DNA from: Sphingobacterium thalpophilum
Lineage (GTDB): Bacteria; Bacteroidota; Bacteroidia; Sphingobacteriales; Sphingobacteriaceae
Reading direction: 5' to 3'
DNA length: 64,000 nucleotides
NCBI RefSeq assembly: GCF_038396785.1
Contig: NZ_CP151087.1
Coordinates: 2,790,001-2,854,000 of the forward strand
Shown: positions 36,811-45,538 of the stretch, one piece after another
Numbering within the stretch: the stretch's first letter is position 1
Layout: every line of letters begins with the position of its first letter
Position numbers and translations under genes: made by a program
The notes under the pieces: model-generated
Told to the model about the DNA's origin: nothing
Databases searched by the model: none
Seen by the model: only the letters and a program-made list of their open reading frames with translations

Positions 36811-36818
36811 TAGCTTTG
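36811..36818 (+). promoter_or_regulatory. Candidate Bacteroidota -7 promoter box for the sigma-factor gene
   Basis: TAGCTTTG matches TAnnTTTG, 20 bp before the GTG start of the ECF sigma gene. No convincing -33 TTTG is visible at the right distance. The short distance would imply a very short leader. Confidence 0.35.
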
Positions 36819-36837
36819 TCCAATTAAAACTGATCTT

Positions 36838-37365
36838 GTGAGCGAATTATTGATAGCATCATTAAAGCAGGGTGACCACTTTGCCATGGAACAGATTTTT
36901 AATCTGTATTGGGAAGCCATATTTGATGCAGCTTTTAAGAAAATAGGTGACGAAAATGTGGCTCAGGACATTACCCAGGAAATCTTCATTTCGCTTTGGG
37001 AAAACCGTGAACAGGTCATCATATCTGGTGGCCTTGCAGCCTATCTACATGGGGCTGTAAAATTCAAAGTAATCAACCATTTTCGGAATACAATAGTTAA
37101 AGATGGATACAAAGCCGAACTAGCGACTTTAATGAACCAACAATATGCAGATTCAGCAGACGATTTGCTGATCTTAAAAGATGCGCAACAAAAAGTTGAA
37201 GAAGCGTTGATGCAGCTTCCCGAACGTATGCGGCTGGTCGTCACAATGAGTCGCAAGCAAGAAAAATCAATCAAGGAAATTGCGAGCGAGCTGAATGTAT
37301 CGGTACAAACCGTCAAGAATCAAATTACCTCGGCCATGAAACTGCTCAAAAAAAGCCTCTCTTAG
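36838..37365 (+). CDS. ECF-family RNA polymerase sigma factor
   Basis: A 175-residue sigma-70 family ECF factor. Region 2 contains FNLYWEAIFDAAFKKIG and DITQEIFISLWENREQV. Region 4 contains LPERMRLVVTMSRKQEKSIK followed by EIASELNVSVQTVKNQI as the helix-turn-helix. A GTG is used as the start, since no ATG is available before region 2. The FecR-like anti-sigma gene follows after about 95 bp, then an STN-containing SusC. This is the usual trans-envelope signalling trio in which substrate binding to the outer-membrane transporter releases the sigma factor. Confidence 0.93.
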   Translation: MSELLIASLKQGDHFAMEQIFNLYWEAIFDAAFKKIGDENVAQDITQEIFISLWENREQVIISGGLAAYLHGAVKFKVINHFRNTIVKDGYKAELATLMNQQYADSADDLLILKDAQQKVEEALMQLPERMRLVVTMSRKQEKSIKEIASELNVSVQTVKNQITSAMKLLKKSLS

Positions 37366-37461
37366 GCAGTTCCTACATTTTTTTGAGTGTTAACAATAAT
37401 TTAATATACTCCTAATATTTTCGACTAGTACCATTTCCCATTTGAAGTGACATGTATTCAA

Positions 37462-38409
37462 ATGATGGAAGAAAAAGCTAAGCAGCTACTGCAAAAATAT
37501 TTAAATGGAGAGGCCAGCGCCGCCGAGATTAAACAAGTCGAAGATTGGTACGCCCAACTGGATAACGCATCAAAAAAAATTCCGCAGGAACGCAAAGCAG
37601 CCTTGCGCGAACAATTATTGGCCAATATCCAGTCCGGTATTTCAGAAAAGGAAAGTAAACGACCTTCCCTGCTGTACTCACCTGTATTCAAAATAGCGGC
37701 CGCTATTTTAATGATTGCTTCCATAGGACTTCTTTATTGGAAAGTAAATAATCAACCTATCGCACCATCTGCGCAGATCGTCACAACAACCCTTGCAGGT
37801 GAACATAAAAAGATTGTATTGGCAGATGGTTCGGAAATTATCATGGAACCATCTTCAAAAATCAGCTATCCAAGTACATTCAAGGGAAATATCCGTGAAA
37901 TAGCACTTACCGAGGGGGAAGCCTTCTTTGCTATTGCCCACGACGAACAACACCCATTTCAGGTACAGCTTGCATCCAAGCTAGCGGTTAAAGTATTGGG
38001 TACCTCCTTTCGGATAAAAGCTTATCAGGCTTCCGACCAAGTCGAAGTCACCGTTGCTACCGGTAAGGTAGCGGTACAGCAACAAGATAAAATCTTGGGT
38101 ATATTAACCAAAAACCAAAGTCTATGTTACAGCAAAGAAACCGCTCAATCTTCGCGTAGCGTGGTCGAAAAAAACACAGCTGTCGCCATAGCGTTTGATG
38201 GAACAAACCTCCAAGAGGTCGCAAAAAAACTGGAATATATCTACAACATTGAAATTATCTTAAAGGATACATCGCTTTCGGCCCTAAAAACAACAGCCAC
38301 CTTCAATAGCACACAAAGTCCAGCCGAAATACTGGATATTATCTGCAGCCTGCATCACCTTAAGTACAGGACGATTGAAAAGGATAAAATATTTAAAATC
38401 CAAAAATAA
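37462..38409 (+). CDS. FecR-family anti-sigma factor
   Basis: A 315-residue inner-membrane anti-sigma factor. A cytoplasmic N-terminal domain (KQLLQKYLNGEASAAEIKQV) is followed by one membrane helix (FKIAAAILMIASIGLLYW, about 76-93). The periplasmic FecR domain comes next (VLADGSEIIMEPSSKISYPS; GEAFFAIAHDEQHPFQVQ; VKVLGTSFRIKAY). The C-terminal DUF4974 domain (FDGTNLQEVAKKLEYIYNIE) would contact the STN domain of the SusC encoded next. ATG 37462 is chosen over the earlier GTG at 37447. Confidence 0.93.
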   Translation: MMEEKAKQLLQKYLNGEASAAEIKQVEDWYAQLDNASKKIPQERKAALREQLLANIQSGISEKESKRPSLLYSPVFKIAAAILMIASIGLLYWKVNNQPIAPSAQIVTTTLAGEHKKIVLADGSEIIMEPSSKISYPSTFKGNIREIALTEGEAFFAIAHDEQHPFQVQLASKLAVKVLGTSFRIKAYQASDQVEVTVATGKVAVQQQDKILGILTKNQSLCYSKETAQSSRSVVEKNTAVAIAFDGTNLQEVAKKLEYIYNIEIILKDTSLSALKTTATFNSTQSPAEILDIICSLHHLKYRTIEKDKIFKIQK

Positions 38410-38443
38410 TGTCTAAAAATTTACCTAAAACATCTTAGTCACC

Positions 38444-41400
38444 ATGCGCAATTCATTACCTAATCATTACAAAAAAATGAAAACACCTGCATTCAAAAGA
38501 GAATTCTCTTTTTATCGGATCATGAAGTATCCCTGCATTGCATTTTCGATTACGTCGGTATTTTGCAGTTCACTAATGGCCTCACCCGGTATGGCCCAAC
38601 GTTTGGACAAAAGCAGCGTAAACATCAAAATAAGCAAGGGCGAAAAACTCGATGTCATCCTCCACAAAATCGAGAGTCTTTCGGGCCTTCATTTTGTTTA
38701 CAATCCTGATCTATTGCAAGAACGCAACACCGTCTTAAGCGGTAGTTTTAAAACCGAGCCTGTTCGCTCACTGTTGAATAAACTCGGAATCAATGCGGTA
38801 GAAAAGGAGGACTATGTGATCCTGAACACGCAAGCAAACCTCAAGGCAGACCGCATCGTGACAGGTTTTGTAAGAGATACAACAGGGGCTGCAATTGTAG
38901 GTGTTTCTGTAAAAGTAGTGGGTACGCAGGTAGGAACCACAACAGATACAAAGGGTGCATTTCGAATTGAGGCTGGACCACAAGCCGTCCTTTCTTTTTC
39001 GATGGTCGGATTCCATTCTAAAGATGTTTCTGTTGGTGAAAATGAAGTTATCAATGTAACGCTAAGCGAAGAACGTTCGACCCTATCCGAAGTTGTTGTT
39101 GTTGGTTATGGAACCCAGAAAAAAGAAACATTAACAGGAGCTATAGGTGTGGTATCCCTTGATAAATTATCCTCACGCTCGGTAAACAGTGTCGGTGAAG
39201 TATTAGCCGGAAAATCTCCGGGTGTCATTGTGACAAACGAAGGTGGCGATCCGACATCGCCCCCACGTATCAATATTCGGGGTGCTGGTGGTATCAATGG
39301 TGAAAATGTACTTTACGTTATTGACGGTTCGATTTTCTTAGGTACTCCACAATTAAATCCCAACGACATTGAGTCTATTTCCGTATTAAAGGATGCTTCT
39401 GCAGCTATCTATGGTGCGAGAGCTTCTGGTGGTGTGGTATTGATCACCACAAAAAAAGGAAAAAAAGGACAGATGCAAATTAATGTTGATGCCAAGATCG
39501 GCCAGCAAAGTGCATGGCGTAAATTAAAACCTTTAAACGCCGAACAACGTGCCGAGGTCGCTGCAACAGCTGCAAAAAATGGTGGGACAACCATTTTACC
39601 AGCTTTCGATCCGGCTAAATATCCAGAAGGTTTAGTAACCAAAACAAACTGGATGGATGAGGTATTTAGAAACGCGACATTGCAAGATTACAATGGTGCA
39701 ATTAATGGCGGAAATGAAAAATCAAATTTTTACTTAAGTTTCAATTACCGCAAAGCAGAAGGTATTGTACTCAATACGAAAACGCAGCGTTACAACTTCA
39801 GGATAAACTCAGAGCATCAAGTTACACCATGGTTAAAAATAGGTGAAAATCTTTCCTATAGCAGTACCAACGGAAATGGTGCTAATACAAGCAGCGACTA
39901 TACAGGAGCGCTATTGTCGGCCATTTATTATCCAACCAATGGAACACCTTATAATGCCGATGGCAGTTTTGCGGGTCTTCCGGGTCCTTTCCCTGGTGAC
40001 TATGGTGATATCATCAACCCTGTTGCAGAATTAATGCGCATCGATATAAACAATCCGGTCAATGTCCTGGTTGTGAATCCATACGCCAACATCCAGTTGG
40101 CAAAAGGCTTAACTTTTAGATCCAACTTAAGCATTACAAAATCGAACATTAGATATAAAAGCTTTACACCAAAACGTCCTGAAATAGGTAAACCCGTTTT
40201 GAGCAATAGTCTGGTGGAAAGAGCGAGTGACGCAAATGATATCCTTGCCGAACAAGTCCTAAATTATAAAACCAAATTTGACCATCATCAACTTGATTTG
40301 ACCGGAGGTTATAGTTTTCAAAAAACCAAAAGTAGTTATTTGAATGCTTCAGGAACCGGCTTTGACGACGAATCCAAGCAATACAGATACCTGAATAACG
40401 CGAACACAATACAACCGTCGGAAAGTGGTTATGGAGCCACAGCACTTTCGTCTCTTTTCTTACGGGCAAACTATAATTACAATGAAAAATACTTACTATC
40501 CTTAATTGGTCGAAGAGATGCTTCATCCATCATTCCATTAAAAGAAAATAGAGCGCGCTACTATTATTCAACATCTGCCGGATGGGCTCTACACAAAGAA
40601 GATTTCTTGAAATCTGTAGAATGGTTAAACGAGCTTAAAATAAGAGCTAGTTACGGTAAATTGGGTGGTCTAGCCAACCTAAACCCACTGGATGTTAACC
40701 CTCTTCTTATTCGCGCCGATGCTTATTTCGGTGAAAATCCAAAATTACAAAATGGATATGCTCAGAATGTATTGCCCAATATGGATATGCGATGGGCTGA
40801 AAGCAAACAAACCAATATAGGTTTAGATCTTGGAATTCTGAATGGATTGAGCTTGGTAGCGGATTATTTTGTCAAAGAAACCAATAAGATGATCTTAACC
40901 AAACCTCTTCCGGGAACAGCGGGTTTGAGCACACAAACGATTAACGGTGGTATAGTAAAAGATAAAGGTATTGAACTGGGGCTAACATATAGTAGTGCTA
41001 AAAATAAAGATTTTTCGTACTCTATTAATGCGACCCTAACCAAATTGACCAACAACGTTCAAGAATTGGCCCCTGGATTGAACAATATCGCAGTAGGTAC
41101 TAATTTTAGAAATGAGCTAGCTCCGTTGACAATTACTGTTGGCCAACCTCTTTACAGTTACTACGTATTAAAGACCGATGGTATCTTCCAGAGTCAGGCA
41201 GAAGCTGATAACTACAAAAATGCCAATGGACAAAAAATTCAACCCAATGCAAAAGCGGGCGATTTCAAATTTGTGGACATCGATGGGAATGGTTCGATCG
41301 GACCTGAAGATCGCTACTACGCCGGTAGTGCTTATCCTGATTTTTCTTACGGTCTGAGCTTCAATGCGAATTACAAAAACTTTGATATCAATATTTTTGC

Positions 41401-41824
41401 ACAAGGTGTACAAGGGAATAAATTGTTTAATGCCATCAAAAGAACAACCTACAGCGCGAGCGGTCCTTCGTACAACAAATTAGCAGGAATCCTCGATGCA
41501 TGGTCACCAGAAAACCCGAATGGGAAAGTGCCTATTATCTCAAGTTCAGACGCCAACGGAAACTTTAATGCATCAGATTTCTATATCGAAGATGGTTCTT
41601 TCCTTCGTATCCGAAATGTCACGTTAGGTTATACACTTCCAAAATCTTTGACTGACAGATATAAACTTGGAAATGTGAGAGTCTATGCGACTACGAACAA
41701 CTTATTTACGTTTACAAAATACACTGGTTTTGATCCGGAAATTGGTATGGATAACAATGGACTTGATGTCGGACGCTACCCACAAGCCCGAAGCTTTATT
41801 TTCGGTCTAAATGTCAATTTTTAA
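38444..41824 (+). CDS. SusC-family transporter with N-terminal STN signalling domain
   Basis: An 1126-residue outer-membrane importer that also signals. After an export segment (about 28-52), residues 55-115 form the STN domain (ISKGEKLDVILHKIESLSGL; FKTEPVRSLLNKLGI). The carboxypeptidase-regulatory-like domain is at about 127-210, then a TonB-box-like stretch (LSEVVVVGYGTQKKETLTG). The plug has NIRGAGGINGENVLYVIDGS and ISVLKDASAAIYGARASGG. The barrel ends in SFIFGLNVNF. The STN domain and the adjacent sigma/FecR pair imply substrate-dependent control of this locus. Another possible start is ATG 38477. Confidence 0.95.
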   Translation: MRNSLPNHYKKMKTPAFKREFSFYRIMKYPCIAFSITSVFCSSLMASPGMAQRLDKSSVNIKISKGEKLDVILHKIESLSGLHFVYNPDLLQERNTVLSGSFKTEPVRSLLNKLGINAVEKEDYVILNTQANLKADRIVTGFVRDTTGAAIVGVSVKVVGTQVGTTTDTKGAFRIEAGPQAVLSFSMVGFHSKDVSVGENEVINVTLSEERSTLSEVVVVGYGTQKKETLTGAIGVVSLDKLSSRSVNSVGEVLAGKSPGVIVTNEGGDPTSPPRINIRGAGGINGENVLYVIDGSIFLGTPQLNPNDIESISVLKDASAAIYGARASGGVVLITTKKGKKGQMQINVDAKIGQQSAWRKLKPLNAEQRAEVAATAAKNGGTTILPAFDPAKYPEGLVTKTNWMDEVFRNATLQDYNGAINGGNEKSNFYLSFNYRKAEGIVLNTKTQRYNFRINSEHQVTPWLKIGENLSYSSTNGNGANTSSDYTGALLSAIYYPTNGTPYNADGSFAGLPGPFPGDYGDIINPVAELMRIDINNPVNVLVVNPYANIQLAKGLTFRSNLSITKSNIRYKSFTPKRPEIGKPVLSNSLVERASDANDILAEQVLNYKTKFDHHQLDLTGGYSFQKTKSSYLNASGTGFDDESKQYRYLNNANTIQPSESGYGATALSSLFLRANYNYNEKYLLSLIGRRDASSIIPLKENRARYYYSTSAGWALHKEDFLKSVEWLNELKIRASYGKLGGLANLNPLDVNPLLIRADAYFGENPKLQNGYAQNVLPNMDMRWAESKQTNIGLDLGILNGLSLVADYFVKETNKMILTKPLPGTAGLSTQTINGGIVKDKGIELGLTYSSAKNKDFSYSINATLTKLTNNVQELAPGLNNIAVGTNFRNELAPLTITVGQPLYSYYVLKTDGIFQSQAEADNYKNANGQKIQPNAKAGDFKFVDIDGNGSIGPEDRYYAGSAYPDFSYGLSFNANYKNFDINIFAQGVQGNKLFNAIKRTTYSASGPSYNKLAGILDAWSPENPNGKVPIISSSDANGNFNASDFYIEDGSFLRIRNVTLGYTLPKSLTDRYKLGNVRVYATTNNLFTFTKYTGFDPEIGMDNNGLDVGRYPQARSFIFGLNVNF

Positions 41825-42004
41825 TCTTAGCAGAATGCCAATGGGATCTAAACGAAGGTGACCTCATACAAGGATTATTGAGTTTAAGATCTTATCGATT
41901 ATTAAAACGAGAAAAATAAAAAGGATGAAACCGAAAAATAAAAGTTGTCATTCACAGACGGACGATTTTAAGCAGGTTTTATCAGTCATTAAAAAAATAA
42001 AACG

Positions 42005-43525
42005 ATGAAAACGAATATCAAATACCTTGCAATAGCAGCAGTAGCACTTTTTGCATCGTGCGAAAAACAGTTGGATATAACGCCTGAAGGTTCTCCTTCC
42101 GCGCAGAATTTTTGGAAAACCGAACAGGATGCCATCAAAGCGGAGGCTGGTATGTATGAAAAATACAATGAAGAGGATTATTATGGCCGCGGAATGTTTT
42201 GGTTTATTAATGCCAGTGACGACATGGTAACAGGGCGTAACAAACCGGAAGCCGATAATATCAAAAATTTCAACCGCAACTATATCGGTGGTGGTTATAC
42301 CGAATCGCAATGGAGCATGCGCTATGCGATTATAAAAAGAGCTAACGATATTATTATCAATGTTCCCAATATAACCATGGATGAAGCGCGAAAAAAACAG
42401 ATCATTGGCGATGCCTATTTCAATGCAGGTCTGGTTTATTTTCAATTGGCTGCAAACTATGGTAATGACAATGCTGGAATTCCGATCGTTAAACCTGAAA
42501 CTGATGCAACCGTACCCGTACCCCGTGCTAACAATGTCAACGAGAACTATGATTACATTGCTTCTTTATTTCTAAAAGCTGCGGAGAACCTTCCCTATTT
42601 CTCAGACATGGATACCTCAGATTACGGTAAAGCGCACAAAACTGCGGCATGGGCCTATTTATCAAAAGTATACCTGTACAAAAAGGACTATACCAATGCG
42701 GCCAAATATGCAGATATGGTGATCAATTCGGGCAAACATGATTTACTGCCTAATTTTGTCGATGTGTTTAAAGCTGCCAACAACTGGTCCAAAGAATATA
42801 TCTGGTCGGTAGTCTGTACGCCAAATGGTGGCGGTACTGGATGGGGAAGTAAGCTTCCTGGAGTTATGCTCACCAACAAGGCCTGGGGAATCTACAATGG
42901 CTGGGGCTATTATCTACCGACAAAAGAACTGTATGATTCTTTTGAATCTGGCGATCTACGCCGTGAAGCAACAATCTTGAAACCTGGAGACAAATTTCAG
43001 TTTTTCGGCAATGAACGCACTTTCACAAAAGACGGCGGCGCTACATCCAATTACCAATTCAAGAAATACATGGAGCCGTTTTCTTATAAAGACCCTATTC
43101 CAACACATGTCAATCCAAATGGAGATAACGGCACTACAGATCTAAATGTTCCATTGATGCGCTATGCCGAAGTACTATTGATCAAGGCTGAAGCCGCCAT
43201 TAACTTAAATGGTTCCGGTGCTGGCGATACTGAATTAAATAAGATTAGGAAGCGGGCCGGTTTAGTCACAAAAAGTGGAATGACCCTTGTAGATTTAAAA
43301 CGTGAGCGCCGCAATGAGCTTGCTGGTGAATGGGCAGACCGTCACCGTGATTTAGTTAGATGGGGTGATGCACAAGCTACCTATGCCAAACCTTTACACG
43401 ATTTCGATGGTACGGTCATTTGGCCAGCTAGAAATTTCAATCCGCAAGTACATGACGTGTGGGCTGTTCCACAACGCGAGATCGACAACAGTTCCGGTGT
43501 CATTAAACAAAATCCAGGATGGTAA
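42005..43525 (+). CDS. SusD/RagB-family lipoprotein (third locus)
   Basis: A 506-residue SusD-like lipoprotein with lipobox LFASC (near residue 19). It then has the SusD pattern SPSAQNFWKTEQDAIKAEAG, IGDAYFNAGLVYFQLAANYG in the helical core, and MRYAEVLLIKAEAAINLNG and ERRNELAGEWADRHRDLVRW near the C-terminus. It ends IKQNPGW. Its last codons overlap the start of the phosphatase gene, so the two are translationally linked. That points to a phosphorylated ligand. Confidence 0.95.
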   Translation: MKTNIKYLAIAAVALFASCEKQLDITPEGSPSAQNFWKTEQDAIKAEAGMYEKYNEEDYYGRGMFWFINASDDMVTGRNKPEADNIKNFNRNYIGGGYTESQWSMRYAIIKRANDIIINVPNITMDEARKKQIIGDAYFNAGLVYFQLAANYGNDNAGIPIVKPETDATVPVPRANNVNENYDYIASLFLKAAENLPYFSDMDTSDYGKAHKTAAWAYLSKVYLYKKDYTNAAKYADMVINSGKHDLLPNFVDVFKAANNWSKEYIWSVVCTPNGGGTGWGSKLPGVMLTNKAWGIYNGWGYYLPTKELYDSFESGDLRREATILKPGDKFQFFGNERTFTKDGGATSNYQFKKYMEPFSYKDPIPTHVNPNGDNGTTDLNVPLMRYAEVLLIKAEAAINLNGSGAGDTELNKIRKRAGLVTKSGMTLVDLKRERRNELAGEWADRHRDLVRWGDAQATYAKPLHDFDGTVIWPARNFNPQVHDVWAVPQREIDNSSGVIKQNPGW

Positions 43526-45372
43526 AAAACAATAAATTAATGTGGCTGCTATTTGCCGGCCTAAGCATTCAGTCAGTTTCTGCACAACAGAAACTGACTG
43601 CAAATGCAGGTCACAGCCACAATGATTACAAACAACAAATCCCGCTGTTGGAGGCTTACTATGCTGGAATGGGCTCTATCGAAGCGGACGTCTTCTATCG
43701 CAATGGAGAGCTTTACGTTGCCCATGAAAGCAGTGAGATCAAACCAGGGAAAACACTAAAAAAACTTTACATCGACCCTTTAATTGCCTTCTTTAAGGAG
43801 AACGGCAATAAACCTTATGCCAAACCTGAGCAAACCTTGCAGCTTGTGATTGATATTAAGGAAAATTACGAACAGGTATTGTCTAAATTGTTAGCCGATT
43901 TGAAGGGCAACGAATCTGTATTCGACCAGCAGAAAAATCCTTCCGCCATTAAAATTGTCGTCAGCGGTGAAATCCCACCGCCCGAAAAGTTCGACAATTA
44001 TCCATTGATGATTTATTTTGATGGTAGGCCGGAAAAAGACTATACGCCGGCACAGCTCAAACATATTGGGATGATCAGTCAGGATATTAAGCAGTATTCT
44101 GTCTGGAATGGCAAAGGAACTCCCACTCCGCCCGACCTTGAAAAGATGAAATCTGTAATAGACAAAGCGCATAAATTAGGTAAACCCTTTCGTTTTTGGG
44201 CTACGAAAGATAGTCCCAATAGTTGGAAAGAGCTTGGTCACATGGGGGTAGACTGGATCAATACAGACCACCCTACTGCACTTAAGAATTTCTATTTAAA
44301 CAACGCTAAAGTCGAATATGCAAATCCAAAGGCCTACATTCCCTATCAGCCAACCTATAAAAATGATGGTGCAACGAGCAAGGTCAAGAATGTTATTTTA
44401 CTCATTGGTGATGGAATGGGCTTAGCCCAAATACAAGCAGGTTTAAGTGCCAATTTTGGTCAGTCCAATATTATCAATATGAAACATATTGGTCTTTCGC
44501 GCACCGAAGCATCCAACTCGGATTTTACCGACTCCGCTGCGGGCGGGACAGCTTTGGCTACTGGACATAAAACCAATAACCGTTACATTGGCGTGGATGC
44601 AGACGGTAAATTGTTGAGCGCTATTCCTGATACACTTGCTCAACACGGGATCAAAAGCGGTATAATCAGTGCGGGAGATATTACAGATGCCACTCCGGCT
44701 GCATTTTACGCACATCAGATCGATCGGACCATGTCACAGGAAATTGCGGCAGATTTCAAAAATAGCCATGTGGATATTCTCGTTGGATCCCGTCGCGAAA
44801 GCTTCCTCAACAACAAGGATAACACGCTGATGAAGCAACTGACGGCAAAAGGTTATCAGCTTCAGCAAAATTTAGGTGATTTTGAAAAAGCGACATCAGG
44901 CAAACAGCTCGTACTCCTGGCGGATTCTGCGACACGAAGTATACTCGATGGACGGGGAGAAATGCTAAAAACTTCCCTCTCAAAAACGATTGAGCTTTTG
45001 TCTAAAAATAAAAATGGCTTCTTTATCATGGCCGAGGGTGCACAAATTGACTATGGAGCCCATGCCAACGATCTTCCCTATGTTGTTACCGAACAACATG
45101 ACTTTGATCGGCTTGTCGGGGAAGCCCTAAAATTTGCGGACCAAGATGGTGAAACACTCGTCATTGTCACTGCAGATCACGAAACTGGGGGACTTTCCCT
45201 GTTGGATGCCAATTATAAAAAGGGAACTGTTAGGGGCAATTTCAGTAGCGATGACCATACCAATATTATGGTACCTGTCTTTGCTTATGGACCAGGTGCG
45301 CAAAATTTTATTGGCATCTACAACAATACAGCAGTTTTTAAAAAGATTATCCAGGCCTTTAACTTGAAATAA
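43519..45372 (+). CDS. GDPD-like/alkaline phosphatase fusion protein
   Basis: A 617-residue secreted two-domain protein (signal peptide about 1-22). Residues 28-270 resemble the glycerophosphodiester/PI-PLC-like barrel: HSHNDYKQQIPLLEAYYAGM, GSIEADVFYRNGELYVAHES, and a late WINTDHPTALKNFY. Residues 290-617 are alkaline phosphatase: VILLIGDGMGLAQIQAG, TDSAAGGTALATGHKTNNRY with the phosphorylated-Ser motif DSAAGGTA, MAEGAQIDYGAHAND, VTADHETGGLSL and DDHTNIMVPVFAYG. Together the parts could hydrolyse a phosphodiester and then the monoester, releasing inorganic phosphate. The order of action is inferred. The start overlaps the susD stop by 7 bp, and a terminator follows. Confidence 0.88.
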   Translation: MVKNNKLMWLLFAGLSIQSVSAQQKLTANAGHSHNDYKQQIPLLEAYYAGMGSIEADVFYRNGELYVAHESSEIKPGKTLKKLYIDPLIAFFKENGNKPYAKPEQTLQLVIDIKENYEQVLSKLLADLKGNESVFDQQKNPSAIKIVVSGEIPPPEKFDNYPLMIYFDGRPEKDYTPAQLKHIGMISQDIKQYSVWNGKGTPTPPDLEKMKSVIDKAHKLGKPFRFWATKDSPNSWKELGHMGVDWINTDHPTALKNFYLNNAKVEYANPKAYIPYQPTYKNDGATSKVKNVILLIGDGMGLAQIQAGLSANFGQSNIINMKHIGLSRTEASNSDFTDSAAGGTALATGHKTNNRYIGVDADGKLLSAIPDTLAQHGIKSGIISAGDITDATPAAFYAHQIDRTMSQEIAADFKNSHVDILVGSRRESFLNNKDNTLMKQLTAKGYQLQQNLGDFEKATSGKQLVLLADSATRSILDGRGEMLKTSLSKTIELLSKNKNGFFIMAEGAQIDYGAHANDLPYVVTEQHDFDRLVGEALKFADQDGETLVIVTADHETGGLSLLDANYKKGTVRGNFSSDDHTNIMVPVFAYGPGAQNFIGIYNNTAVFKKIIQAFNLK

Positions 45373-45396
45373 TCGCGTTAAAGCTTCATACTAAAC

Positions 45397-45437
45397 AAAG
45401 ACCCTTCGTTTAAATACGAGGGGTTTTCTCTTTTTTT
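45397..45437 (+). terminator. Intrinsic terminator after the phosphatase gene
   Basis: The stem ACCCTTCGT/ACGAGGGGT (one T-G pair) with a 6-nt loop is followed by a long T-rich run (TTTTCTCTTTTTTT). It separates the sigma/SusC/SusD/phosphatase unit from the fucosidase gene. Confidence 0.85.
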
Positions 45438-45538
45438 ACAGACGACATTTTATCCTTCACAGCCACTTCAAAACCCAATTTAAGGATCGATATTCGATTT
45501 TTTGCCTATCCTGTAAGTCAAAAAACAGAACAACCTTT

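Noticed and set aside
36811..36840. ATG-initiated alternative for the ECF sigma factor
   Set aside because: No ATG precedes region 2 in frame. The GTG at 36838 is the only start that gives a full-length protein.
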